Origin: VRUE01 sp050258095
GTDB lineage: Bacteria > Actinomycetota > Thermoleophilia > Solirubrobacterales > 70-9
DNA: 24,299 nucleotides
Direction of reading: 5' to 3'
Assembly (NCBI GenBank): GCA_050258095.1
Contig: JBLMYD010000145.1
Location: 1 to 24,299 of the forward strand
How positions within the stretch are numbered: the stretch's first letter is position 1; each line of letters starts with the position of its first letter. This document shows, in pieces, positions 15,168 to 22,471 of the stretch. The notes under the pieces were generated by a model that worked only from the letters and a program-made list of their open reading frames with translations, ran no database searches and was not told the origin of the DNA. Position numbers and translations under genes: made by a program.

Positions 15168-15761
15168 ATGAAACTGGCAAGACTCATCGGACTGGTGTGC
15201 GTGGCGGCGATTGCTGCACTCGCGCTCATCGGCACCTCGTCTGCGATGGCGAGCACCGCCCTCTGTTCGGCGGACGAAGATCCGTGCGCAACGGAAAACC
15301 AGCTGACCCAGGTGCACTTCGATGCCACAAACATCGTAATTCACACCTCGCTCATGGACTACGAATGCGATGCGCGTCTACTGGGCGAAGTGGGCGAATT
15401 AGCCGAATCGCAGGTAATTACAGCTACCGAACTGTCTTACTTCAATTGCAATCAAGGCTGCACCCGCACGGTGGAAAGCCTGGGCAAATTCTCGCTCGAA
15501 CAAACGGCGGAAGAAAAAGCCATCATTACGGGCAGTGGCTTTCAAGTACATGTGCAGTGCGGAACCACAATCAATTGCACCTACGCGTTCAACGAATTGA
15601 CGGGGACGGTTCTGGGGGCGTTACTGACCGGCGATACCGGTCACATCACCTATAGCGAAGCGACCTTAGAAAAGGTCGGCGGACTCCTGTGTCCGAAAGA
15701 AGCAACGTTAAACGCCTTATTTGTATCGTTAGAAGGAAACCCGATCTACGTGGAGTCGTAG
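15168..15761 (+). CDS. Secreted cysteine-containing protein, paralog B
   Basis: The 197-residue protein has a signal peptide (MKLARLIGLVCVAAIAALAL...SSAMA). It then matches paralog A landmark by landmark: TALCSADEDPC, TQVHFDATN, YECDARL, NCNQGCTRTVESLG, VHVQCGTTINCTYAFNE, GHITYSEA, LLCPKEATLNALF and a C-terminal PIYVES. AAAGGGAGA precedes the ATG. It starts 38 bp after paralog A, so the two are probably co-transcribed. Codons again end in A/T more often than in neighbours, with about six TTA. It is presumably exported by Sec and folded with disulfides; role unknown. Confidence 0.8.
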   Translation: MKLARLIGLVCVAAIAALALIGTSSAMASTALCSADEDPCATENQLTQVHFDATNIVIHTSLMDYECDARLLGEVGELAESQVITATELSYFNCNQGCTRTVESLGKFSLEQTAEEKAIITGSGFQVHVQCGTTINCTYAFNELTGTVLGALLTGDTGHITYSEATLEKVGGLLCPKEATLNALFVSLEGNPIYVES

Positions 15762-15775
15762 GACTTACGTGCGGC

Positions 15776-15800
15776 GCCGCCCCGGCCATGTCGGGGCGGC
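15776..15800. terminator. Hairpin between convergent genes
   Basis: GCCGCCCCG (15776-15784) pairs perfectly with CGGGGCGGC (15792-15800) around a 7-base loop. It lies 15 bp after paralog B and 6 bp before the purU stop, so it can end transcription from both sides. There is no T-run, as is common in GC-rich actinobacteria. Confidence 0.65.
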
Positions 15801-15805
15801 ACTTC

Positions 15806-16654
15806 TCAGAAGACGATCGTCCGCGCGCCGTCGAGGAGCACCCGGTCCTCCAGGTGAGCCTTGACGGCGCGGGCGAGCACGAGGCGCTCGATGTCACGGC
15901 CGATCCGCTCGAGGTCGCCGACCTCGTCGCGGTGGCTGACGCGGGTCACGTCCTGGTCGATGATCGGCCCGGCGTCGAGCTCTTCGGTGACGTAGTGAGC
16001 GGTGGCGCCGATCAGCTTCACGCCGCGCTCGTGGGCGCGGCCGTAGGGGTCGGCGCCGACGAAGGCGGGCAGGAAGCTGTGGTGGATGTTGATCGCCGGC
16101 GCGCCCAGCCGTGCGAGGAACTCCCCGGAGAGGATCTGCATATAGCGGGCGAGGACGAGCAGGTCGGCCCCCCCGATCAGCTCCAGCGCGCGATCCTCGG
16201 CCGTGGCCTTCGCCTCCGGGTCCACCGGCACGTGGTGAAACGGCACCCCTAGCTGCTCGACCTGCGCCGCGTGCTCCGGGTGGTTGGAGACGACGGCGGT
16301 CACCTCCGCACCCAGCTCGCCGCTGCGCCAGCGCCAGAGCAGGTCGGAGAGGCAGTGGTCTTCGCGCGAGACCATGATCGCCACCCGCTTGCGCTCCTCC
16401 GACTCGGCGAAGCGGTGCTCCATCTGGAAGCGGGAGGCGATCTCCTCCTCGAAGCGGCTGCGCAGCTCGCTGCGCTCGCCCTCGGCGGGGGACTCGAAGA
16501 CCATCCGCATGAAGAACCTGCCCTCGTTGCTCGAGTGCTGGTCGGCATCGACGATGTTGAGCCCGGCGTCGGCGAGGAAGCCGCTGACCGCGGCGATCAG
16601 CCCCGGCCGGTCGGGGCAGGCGAGCAGCAGCCGGGTCGTCGGGCGCTCGGTCAC
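15806..16654 (-). CDS. purU: Formyltetrahydrofolate deformylase
   Basis: The 282-residue enzyme hydrolyses 10-formyl-THF to formate and THF, balancing one-carbon pools. The N-terminal ACT domain (LLLACPDRPGLIAAVSGFLADAGLNI) and the C-terminal formyltransferase domain are both complete. Active-site motifs are AINIHHSFLPAFVGADPYGRA (Asn and His) and ELDAGPIIDQD (Asp). The start is the GTG at 16654 (VTERPTTR), directly before the ACT strand; an upstream in-frame start at 16726 would cross a hairpin and is unlikely. It is a single gene converging with the secreted-protein pair. Confidence 0.92.
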   Translation of the reverse strand: MTERPTTRLLLACPDRPGLIAAVSGFLADAGLNIVDADQHSSNEGRFFMRMVFESPAEGERSELRSRFEEEIASRFQMEHRFAESEERKRVAIMVSREDHCLSDLLWRWRSGELGAEVTAVVSNHPEHAAQVEQLGVPFHHVPVDPEAKATAEDRALELIGGADLLVLARYMQILSGEFLARLGAPAINIHHSFLPAFVGADPYGRAHERGVKLIGATAHYVTEELDAGPIIDQDVTRVSHRDEVGDLERIGRDIERLVLARAVKAHLEDRVLLDGARTIVF

Positions 16655-16691
16655 GCCCGCATCATCGCGTAGGGAGCGGCGATGCGGCTCT

Positions 16692-16740
16692 CGGGTGCAA
16701 CGCGTTTGACGCGATATAGACGTCAAACGCGTTGCACCCG
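16692..16740. repeat. REP-like hairpin 1 (20-bp perfect stem, 9-base loop)
   Basis: Bases 16692-16711 and 16721-16740 are exact reverse complements. The stem contains CAACGCGTTTGACG. It lies between the divergently read purU and Rpf-like genes, so it is not a simple terminator. It shares the AACGCGTTT core with hairpin 2. Confidence 0.75.
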
Positions 16741-16885
16741 GCTTGATGGCCCTGCACGATGCGGTGCATCGCGGGGGGACGATCGTCCACGCTTGTGCCT
16801 GGACACGTGCGAATCAGCACAAGGAGTGTGAGCAGTGTGAGCGCGATCACGTTCCTTTGCCGCAAATAGCGGCACGGTCTCGCGC

Positions 16886-17320
16886 TTGCTCACAAAACGC
16901 ACATATTTCACAGTCCTTTCCGTTGCCCTGATCGCCCTTGCGGCGGCGGCCCCTGTCAGGGCCAACAGGCTCGATGCCCCGGCGCGGCGCCTCCGCCAGG
17001 CGATCCACGTCACGCTTCACCACATGGAAGCTGCTCGCAGGGCGCGCGCCCTGCGCCGGCGCCAGCGGCTCTACGCGGCGCTCCCGGCGGGCGTCGCGAT
17101 GTCGACGCTGGAATCGATCGCGGCCTGCGAGTCGGGCGGGAGCCCGACGGCGGTATCCGCCGACGGCAGCTACCGCGGCAAATACCAGTTCGACTACGGC
17201 ACGTGGGCCTCGGTCGGGGGCAGCGGCGACCCCGCCGCCGCCCCCGAAGCCGAACAGGACTACCGCGCGGCGCTCCTCTACGCGCGCTCGGGCTCGAGCC
17301 CCTGGCCCGTCTGCGGCTGA
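16886..17320 (+). CDS. Resuscitation-promoting-factor-like lytic transglycosylase
   Basis: The 144-residue secreted protein has a signal sequence (MLTKRTYFTVLSVALIALAAAAPVRA by TTG start), a basic helical linker and a C-terminal Rpf-type domain: LESIAACESGGSP with the catalytic Glu82, YRGKYQFDYGTWASVGG, a mid-helix and the final SPWPVCG. Cys81 and Cys143 match the conserved disulfide. Rpf proteins cleave peptidoglycan to help growth after dormancy. No ATG or GTG exists between the upstream in-frame stop (16838) and TTG 16886. A perfect hairpin lies on either side. No c-di-AMP (ydaO) riboswitch was recognised upstream. Confidence 0.8.
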   Translation: MLTKRTYFTVLSVALIALAAAAPVRANRLDAPARRLRQAIHVTLHHMEAARRARALRRRQRLYAALPAGVAMSTLESIAACESGGSPTAVSADGSYRGKYQFDYGTWASVGGSGDPAAAPEAEQDYRAALLYARSGSSPWPVCG

Positions 17321-17330
17321 CCGTTCACCG

Positions 17331-17381
17331 GCGGTCGTAACGCGTTTCCTCTGGCATGCATGGGAAACGCGTTACGACCGC
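17331..17381. repeat. REP-like hairpin 2 (19-bp perfect stem, 13-base loop)
   Basis: Bases 17331-17349 and 17363-17381 are exact reverse complements and carry TAACGCGTTTCC. It lies 10 bp after the Rpf-like stop and 11 bp before the cupredoxin stop, so it could end both transcripts. The AACGCGTTT core is shared with hairpin 1. Confidence 0.75.
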
Positions 17382-17392
17382 GATCGACGTCC

Positions 17393-17887
17393 CTACTTGA
17401 CGGTCAGCGTCCCGTACATGCCCTGGGCGTAGTGGCCCGGGATGTTGCAGAAGATCACGTACTTCCCGGGAGTCAGGTTGAACTTTTCGCTCTTGGTCTC
17501 GCCAGCCTCCACGTCGGCGATCTCACCCTCCTCCTGAGCTTCTTCGTCGAGCTTCTCCTCGTCGACGTCGCCGTTCGGTTCGGTCGGCAACTTGGCCGGG
17601 TTCTTGTCGGTCTTGAAGACGACGAGCTCGTGCTCGACCGAGCCTTCGTTCGGCGCTTCGATCGTCGTCTTACCCGCCTTGGCGGTCGGGTTGGCGGGCG
17701 AGAAGAAGAAGTCGCCCATCTTGATTTCGAGCAGCTGGCCCCCGCCAGCGCCCCCGGAGGCGGTCGTTTCGGACTCCTCCTCGGTGGTCGTCGTGGTCGT
17801 GCCGTTGTCGCTGCCACCGCACCCGGAGAGGGGGACGGCGGCAAGCACCGCGGTCACGGCAAGTGCTCCAAGCAGCGAAATTTTCAT
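17393..17887 (-). CDS. Cupredoxin lipoprotein (plastocyanin/azurin-like)
   Basis: The 164-residue protein has a lipobox LSGC (Cys23) after a short signal peptide, then a Thr/Glu-rich spacer and a blue-copper domain. Copper ligands are visible: His86 (VEHELVV), Cys147, His152 and Met157 (FCNIPGHYAQGMYG). It is a periplasmic-side, membrane-attached electron carrier, perhaps for a terminal oxidase. An acidic insertion (EEKLDEEAQEEGE) lies between the first ligand and the end. GAGGTGA precedes the ATG. It converges with the Rpf-like gene. Confidence 0.88.
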   Translation of the reverse strand: MKISLLGALAVTAVLAAVPLSGCGGSDNGTTTTTTEEESETTASGGAGGGQLLEIKMGDFFFSPANPTAKAGKTTIEAPNEGSVEHELVVFKTDKNPAKLPTEPNGDVDEEKLDEEAQEEGEIADVEAGETKSEKFNLTPGKYVIFCNIPGHYAQGMYGTLTVK

Positions 17888-18000
17888 GGTTCACCTCGGG
17901 TTGGATTTGACACGCCGCGCATCTATTCACACCGGCCGGGCGCCCTCATCCGCAGTTGCCCGCAGAGAATCTGCGGTCTTTTCCCCTACGATCAGGCACG

Positions 18001-18849
18001 ATGAGCGGCGAGGCGGTGCCCACACCGGACGCGAAGGGACCGCAGCGCAAGCCGCCCGCCGAGGCGATCGCCGAGGCGCAGGTGCGCGCGCCGACCCGCG
18101 GCAACCGCAAGCTGGAGACCTTCCTCGCGGCGGCCAACTCCGACGACCAGGTGCGCGCCTGGTGGTACATGACGCAGGTCCACGCCGAACGGCTCGGCAT
18201 GTCCGACCACTCCTGGGTCCACATGCAGATCGTGCTCAACATCGCCCTGCGGCTGCTGCGCCTGCTGGTCAAGGCCGGGGTCGAGCCGGCGCTCGTCGCC
18301 GACCACGGGATGTCGTCGCGCGACGCCGAGGTAGTCGTCGCCGGCGGCGCGCTGCTCCACGACGCCGGCATGACGATCCACCGCACCGATCACGAGGCCT
18401 ACAGCCTCTTCCTCGCCAGCGGCGCGCTCGAACGCCTGCTGGCCGACTGCTACCGCGAGCCGCAGCGGACGATCGTCGCCTCCGAGATCCTGCACGCGAT
18501 CATCGGCCACCGCCGCCGCGGCCAGCCCTACACGCTCGAGGCCGGGGTCGTACGCGTCGCCGACGCCCTCGACATGGCGCAGGGGCGCACCCGCCTACCG
18601 ATCGAAGCGGGGCAGGAGGGCATCCACTCGATCTCCGCCGCCGCCGTCGACGAGATTCGGATCGAGAAAGGCGAGGACCGGCCGGTGCGGATCGAGATCG
18701 AGCTCAACAACTCGGCCGGGATCTTCCAGGTCGACGACCTGCTGGCGACGAAGATCCGCGACACCCCGCTCGAGGGCAAGGTCGAAGTCGTCGCCCGGAT
18801 CGAGGGCGAGACCGAGAAGCGCCTCCTCACCGGCTTCAGGCTTGACTGA
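18001..18849 (+). CDS. HD-domain phosphohydrolase
   Basis: The 282-residue protein (ATG 18001; an in-frame ATG 45 bp upstream is possible) shows the HD signature: HSWVHMQIVLN (His74), GALLHDAGM (His120-Asp121), ILHAIIGHRRRG (His165/His170) and VVRVADALDMAQG (Asp188). HD enzymes hydrolyse phosphate bonds in nucleotides or cyclic dinucleotides. The C-terminal ~80 residues (beta-rich, EIRIEKGEDRPVRIEIELNNSAG) are an extra domain of unknown role. It has no membrane segments. Substrate cannot be named. Confidence 0.75.
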   Translation: MSGEAVPTPDAKGPQRKPPAEAIAEAQVRAPTRGNRKLETFLAAANSDDQVRAWWYMTQVHAERLGMSDHSWVHMQIVLNIALRLLRLLVKAGVEPALVADHGMSSRDAEVVVAGGALLHDAGMTIHRTDHEAYSLFLASGALERLLADCYREPQRTIVASEILHAIIGHRRRGQPYTLEAGVVRVADALDMAQGRTRLPIEAGQEGIHSISAAAVDEIRIEKGEDRPVRIEIELNNSAGIFQVDDLLATKIRDTPLEGKVEVVARIEGETEKRLLTGFRLD

Positions 18850-18855
18850 GCAGGC

Positions 18856-19113
18856 TCAGCCGTAGCGCTGGAGATCGTATTTCCGCCGTTCCTTGCGCCG
18901 CTCGAGCCGTTCCTGGATCAGGGTCAGGACGATGACGAGGACGGCGAAGAAGCCGATCACGCCGAAGCAGAAGAAGGTCACCGTCTTGTCGGTCGTCGGA
19001 CCGGCCAGGCCGACGCCGTTCTCGGCCAGTGCCAGGGGCGCGGCGAGCAGCAGCGAGAGCAGCGCCGCGATCAGGGCAGCGGCGACGGCGGTCGAGCGCG
19101 ACGGAAGCCTCAT
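18856..19113 (-). CDS. Small membrane protein with signal sequence
   Basis: The 85-residue protein starts at ATG 19113 (MRLPSRSTAVAAALIAALLS) with a signal peptide ending near ALA-ENG. A second hydrophobic segment TVTFFCFGVIGFFAVLVIVLTLI follows, then a highly charged tail (QERLERRKERRKYDLQRYG) that would be cytoplasmic. No family is recognised. It is divergent from the response regulator, and the intergenic region holds a candidate Pho box, so it may be under the same control. Confidence 0.65.
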   Translation of the reverse strand: MRLPSRSTAVAAALIAALLSLLLAAPLALAENGVGLAGPTTDKTVTFFCFGVIGFFAVLVIVLTLIQERLERRKERRKYDLQRYG

Positions 19114-19177
19114 GCCGGGCAATCTAGCGGAACGGGTCCTGGTACGGTCGGCCTTCCCGCAAATTACGGCTGTAGGC

Positions 19178-19199
19178 TTGTGAAAGACCTGTGAACGCA
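19178..19199 (+). promoter_or_regulatory. Candidate PhoP/OmpR-type operator A (two 11-bp direct repeats)
   Basis: TGTGAA occurs at 19178 and again at 19189, exactly 11 bp apart (TGTGAAAGACC / TGTGAACGCAG). On the minus strand these are TTCACA-type heptamers with a 4-bp gap, the layout of actinobacterial PhoP boxes (Streptomyces GTTCACC repeats, mycobacterial TCACAGC repeats). It lies 88 bp before the response regulator start. Confidence 0.55.
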
Positions 19200-19286
19200 G
19201 GGAGTTTTGCCGACACGCCGTCGGCGCTCCTGCATAGAATCCTCCTCGCCAGTTAGAAGACCCTCCGTCTTCGAGGCGTCGACGAT

Positions 19287-20078
19287 TTGAACGGACAGCA
19301 GACAATCCGGCTCGCGGTGATCGACGACGACAGCGGCTTCGTCACCGTCCTCTCCAAGCGCACCGAGATGGCGGGCTGGCAGCAGCGCGTGCAGGCGAGT
19401 GCGATCCCGCCGGAGGAGCTGCTGGCGATGAAGCTCAACGCCCTGCTGGTCGATCTCCGCGTCCTCGGCGACGAAGCCTGGAGCTACCTCGACCGGGTCT
19501 GCGAGACGCTGCCCGAGCTCGGCGTGGTCGTCTGCACCGGCCAGTCGACGGTCGCCCAGCGGGTCCGCGGCCTGCGCCTCGGGGTCGACGACTGGATCGG
19601 CAAGCCCTGCCATCCCGAGGAGGCGATGGCCCGCATCGAAGCGGTCTCGCGGCGCCGTCGCCGCAGCCGGGCGGGCGCCGACGCGCAGCCGGTCGTCGCC
19701 GGCGAGCTGGAGATCCGCGGCGACCGCTTCCAGGCCTTCGCCGGCGAGCGCAATCTCGACCTCACCCGCCGCGAGTTCGAGCTGCTGCAGCTGCTCGCCG
19801 ACGCCAAGGGCCAGGTGCTCGAGCGCGAGACGATCTACCAGCGCGTCTGGGGCTACGCGATGGCGCACGGCGACCGCTCGGTCGACGTCTTCATCCGCAA
19901 GCTGCGCCAGAAGCTGGAGAAGCACTCGCCCGGCTGGCGCTACATCCACACCCACTTCGGGGTCGGCTACCGCTTCGAGCCCGAGGCGCGCGGCGGCGCC
20001 GTCGCCGAGGCCGCGACGGCCGTCGAGCCGCAGGGCGCGGATTCACAGCCAGCTCACAGCAGCCTGACGGCCGCGTAA
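19287..20078 (+). CDS. OmpR/PhoB-type response regulator
   Basis: The 263-residue protein has a receiver domain with acidic DDD (13-15), phospho-acceptor Asp56 (LLVDLRV), Thr84 (VVCTGQ) and Lys106 (GKPCHP). A winged-helix DNA-binding domain (~140-235) follows: LTRREFELLQLLADAKGQVL, ERETIYQRVWGY, SVDVFIRKLRQKLEK and YIHTHFGVGYRF. The start is TTG 19287. A ~30-residue Ala/Glu-rich tail is unusual. No histidine kinase is adjacent. The position next to the pst genes, plus matching 11-bp operators, suggests a PhoP/RegX3-like phosphate regulator; this is an inference. Confidence 0.85.
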   Translation: MNGQQTIRLAVIDDDSGFVTVLSKRTEMAGWQQRVQASAIPPEELLAMKLNALLVDLRVLGDEAWSYLDRVCETLPELGVVVCTGQSTVAQRVRGLRLGVDDWIGKPCHPEEAMARIEAVSRRRRRSRAGADAQPVVAGELEIRGDRFQAFAGERNLDLTRREFELLQLLADAKGQVLERETIYQRVWGYAMAHGDRSVDVFIRKLRQKLEKHSPGWRYIHTHFGVGYRFEPEARGGAVAEAATAVEPQGADSQPAHSSLTAA

Positions 20079-20097
20079 CCGGGGAGTCGCAGCGGGG

Positions 20098-20131
20098 GAC
20101 AGCCCCCGACCCAGCTGGGTCGGGGGCTGTC
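20098..20131. terminator. Perfect 34-bp palindrome terminator
   Basis: The arm GACAGCCCCCGACCCA (20098-20113) is followed by GC and then its exact complement (20116-20131), giving a 15-bp GC-rich stem with a 4-base loop. It lies 19 bp after the response regulator stop and 60 bp before the pstS stop, serving as a bidirectional terminator. A second weaker hairpin (20151-20157 with 20166-20172) follows toward pstS. Confidence 0.8.
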
Positions 20132-20191
20132 TCACTTGAAGAGCTATCGATCTCCCGGGAAGTGTCGGGAGAGCTTGGGGGTCAGTTCAGC

Positions 20192-21214
20192 TTAGAGACC
20201 GGCCAGCGCGCGGCGGCCGGCGTTTTTGACGACCTTGGGCAGGGGCGCGAAGTCGAGCGCCGCGCCGTATTTCTGTCCCGTCGTCAGCGCGTAGCCGATG
20301 AATTCGGACAGCTGGGCCTTCTGGGGCGCATCGTGGGGAGCGATGCAGTAGGTGAAGGTCGAGATCGGGTAGGCGATCTTGAACTTCTTCGGCGGGTCGA
20401 CGATGTGCAGCTCGTTGCTGCTCGGGACCTTCTTCACCATCGCGGCCGCGTTCGAGATGGCTTTCAGGTTCGGGTAGGTGAAGTGCCCTGCCTCGTTCTT
20501 GACTGCGACCGCCTTCAGGCCCGCTGCGATGATGTAGGAGGCCGAGATGTACCCGATCGAGCCGTTGGTGGTCTTGACGACCGCGGTGACGCCCGAGTTG
20601 CCCTTGCCGCCGACGCCGGCCGGGAAGCTGACCGAGGTGGCGAAGCCGCGCGTCTTCTTCCAAGCTTTGCTCACCTTGGAGAGGTAGTTGGTGAAGGCGT
20701 AGGTGTCGCCTGACCCGTCGCTGCGGAAGACCGGCGTGATCGTCGTTCCCGGCAGGTGGACTTTCGGGTTCAGCTTCTTGATCCGGCGGTCGTTCCACTT
20801 CGTGATCGCGCCGGAGTAGATGCCGGCGATCACCGGGCCGGAGAGGCGCAGCTTCTTGACGCCCTTGATGTGGTAGGCGAGCCCGGTCGCCGTCAGGCCC
20901 CAGGGAATCTGCACGCAGCCGTTGCAGGCGGCCGCCTGTTCGGGGGTCAGCGGCGCGTCGGAGGCGCCGAAGTCGACGGTGCGGGCGGTGATCTGGGCGA
21001 TCCCCGTTCCCGAGCCGACGGAGGCGTAGGTGACTTTGACGGCGCCGTTCGTATGGGCTTCGAAGCCGCTGATCCAGTTCCCCATCAGCGGCGCGACCAG
21101 CGATGAGCCGGCGCCGGTGAGGTTGGCGGATGCGGCCGCGGTCGAGATGGCCGCCATGCACCCGACCGTCGTCGTTGTCGCGATGAGGAAACCAAGCAAC
21201 CTGTTGCGAATCAA
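20192..21214 (-). CDS. pstS: Phosphate-binding protein PstS
   Basis: The 340-residue protein is the extracytoplasmic phosphate receptor of the PstSCAB importer. The start is TTG 21214 (MIRNRLLGFLIATTTTVGC), preceded by AAAGGA; a signal peptide follows, either cleaved near ASA-N or lipidated at the VGC Cys. Ligand-binding loops are LTGAGSSLVAPLM, VDFGASDAPLT and FRSDGSGDTYAF, all as in PstS. Later landmarks are KWNDRRIKKLNP and the C-terminal hinge GYALTTGQKYGAAL. It is divergent from pstC and alone on its strand. Candidate Pho box B lies ~100 bp upstream, suggesting induction by phosphate limitation. Confidence 0.93.
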   Translation of the reverse strand: MIRNRLLGFLIATTTTVGCMAAISTAAASANLTGAGSSLVAPLMGNWISGFEAHTNGAVKVTYASVGSGTGIAQITARTVDFGASDAPLTPEQAAACNGCVQIPWGLTATGLAYHIKGVKKLRLSGPVIAGIYSGAITKWNDRRIKKLNPKVHLPGTTITPVFRSDGSGDTYAFTNYLSKVSKAWKKTRGFATSVSFPAGVGGKGNSGVTAVVKTTNGSIGYISASYIIAAGLKAVAVKNEAGHFTYPNLKAISNAAAMVKKVPSSNELHIVDPPKKFKIAYPISTFTYCIAPHDAPQKAQLSEFIGYALTTGQKYGAALDFAPLPKVVKNAGRRALAGL

Positions 21215-21314
21215 GAGGGAATCCTTTCGGCTTGTAGATCGTCGGGCGCCAAGTGCCCACTGGCCTCGGAACGCCCTCTGGCGGCCGCAGGATCGCTCCG
21301 TCGAAGGGAGCATG

Positions 21315-21336
21315 TGTGTCAATTCTGTGAAAGATT
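21315..21336 (+). promoter_or_regulatory. Candidate Pho operator B (pstS side)
   Basis: The 18-mer TGTGTCAATTCTGTGAAA (21315-21332) recurs with one change as TGTTTCAATTCTGTGAAA at 21401-21418. The second half is a TGTGAA unit 11 bp after the first. The site lies ~100 bp upstream of the pstS start. Confidence 0.6.
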
Positions 21337-21400
21337 CACTGTTTTAATTTTGTAACTGAATTGCGAATTTGTTGACGGGTCGTAAACACGGTTCGTCACT

Positions 21401-21444
21401 TGTTTCAATTCTGTGAAAATTCGCGCCGGTGGGTGTGAATCTGG
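21401..21444 (+). promoter_or_regulatory. Candidate Pho operator C (pstC side), four 11-bp turns
   Basis: Units start at 21401 (TGTTTC), 21412 (TGTGAA), 21423 (no match) and 21434 (TGTGAA), all on an 11-bp grid, one DNA turn each. The last unit lies 17 bp before a possible -10 TACGCT (21457-21462), where a -35 would be, as expected for activation by an OmpR-family regulator. Confidence 0.6.
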
Positions 21445-21472
21445 AGCGAGCTCGTCTACGCTGCCCGTCACT

Positions 21473-22471
21473 GTGAGCACCGCAGCCACTCCCGCTGCCC
21501 CGGGTGCCGTCCGACCGGCCAGCAGCGGACCGTCCCACCGGCGCCGCTCGCTGGATCGCCTCGGCGACGGCCTGCTGCACGCGGTCTGCGCCGCGGCCGC
21601 GGTGACGGCGGTGGCGATCCTCGTCCTCAGCGCCTACCAGGTAATCGACCACGCCGGCCCCGCGATATCCGAGTTCGGTCTCGGCTTCGCCTTCAGCACC
21701 GAATGGCTGCCCAACTTCGGCGTCTTCGGCGGTGGCACGCTCCTCTACGGCACGCTGGTCAGCTCCTTCTTCGCCCTTCTGCTGGGGGCGCCGATCGCGA
21801 TCGCGATCGGCCTCTACCTCAGCCTCCTGGCTCCCAAGGGCATCGGCGGCGTGATCTCGCCGGTGGTCGAGATGCTGGCAGCGATCCCGAGCGTCATCCT
21901 CGGCTTCTGGGGGATCCTCCTCCTTGCTCCCTTCGTGCAGAGGCACATCGAGCCGTTCCTGCACGACACGCTCGGCTTCATCCCCCTCTTCGGGCCGCCG
22001 CAGACGACGGGCGCGAGCCTCTTCACCGCCAGCCTGATCCTGACGATCATGATCATCCCGATCATCGCCTCGATCTCGCGCGACCTCTTCCTCTCCGTTC
22101 CCCGCGACGTCCAGGAGGGGGCGAGCGCCCTCGGCGCGACCCGCTGGGAGGTCGTGCGCGGAATCGTCCTGCCCGGCACCTCGTCCGGCGTGATCGCCGC
22201 CTCGCTGCTCGGCCTGGGCAGGGCGCTGGGCGAGGCGATCGCCGTCGCCCAGGTGAGCGGCTCCGGCGAAGCGATCAAGACCTCCCTGTTCGGAACGGGA
22301 GACACGATCGCGGCCAGGATCGCCAACCAGTTCCCCGGCGCGATCACGGAGATGCACAAGGCCTCGCTCTACTACCTGGCCGCGATCCTGCTCGTGATCG
22401 TCCTCGTCTCCAACCTCGGCGCCCAGTGGATCGGCAGGCGCTTCGGCTACAAGCGGATGGCGACGCGATGA
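21473..22471 (+). CDS. pstC: Phosphate ABC transporter permease PstC
   Basis: The 332-residue protein has ~6 membrane segments: AVAILVLSAYQVI, GTLLYGTLVSSFFALLLG, VISPVVEMLAAIPSVILGFWG, LILTIMIIPIIASI and a C-terminal YYLAAILLVIVLVSNLG. The EAA-type coupling loop is EGASALGATRWEVVRGIVLPG. The start chosen is GTG 21473 (MSTAATPAAPG); earlier in-frame GTG 21413 would overlap the operator. There is no good ribosome binding site, so the mRNA may be leaderless. Its stop overlaps pstA by 4 bp. The cytosolic N-terminus is ~45 residues, polar and Ala/Pro-rich. Confidence 0.9.
   Translation: MSTAATPAAPGAVRPASSGPSHRRRSLDRLGDGLLHAVCAAAAVTAVAILVLSAYQVIDHAGPAISEFGLGFAFSTEWLPNFGVFGGGTLLYGTLVSSFFALLLGAPIAIAIGLYLSLLAPKGIGGVISPVVEMLAAIPSVILGFWGILLLAPFVQRHIEPFLHDTLGFIPLFGPPQTTGASLFTASLILTIMIIPIIASISRDLFLSVPRDVQEGASALGATRWEVVRGIVLPGTSSGVIAASLLGLGRALGEAIAVAQVSGSGEAIKTSLFGTGDTIAARIANQFPGAITEMHKASLYYLAAILLVIVLVSNLGAQWIGRRFGYKRMATR

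Noticed and set aside
16692..16740. Purine-repressor-type operator for purU
   Set aside because: The ACGCGTTT core is loosely reminiscent of a PurR box, but an equivalent core occurs in hairpin 2 beside unrelated genes, and the arms are too long.
16741..16885. c-di-AMP (ydaO) riboswitch upstream of the Rpf-like gene
   Set aside because: Such switches often precede rpf genes, but I could not see the conserved blocks, and the 145-bp region holds only small hairpins.
21703..22467. Extended upstream part of the pstA frame
   Set aside because: It is an out-of-frame reading of pstC; pstA starts at ATG 22468, overlapping the pstC stop.
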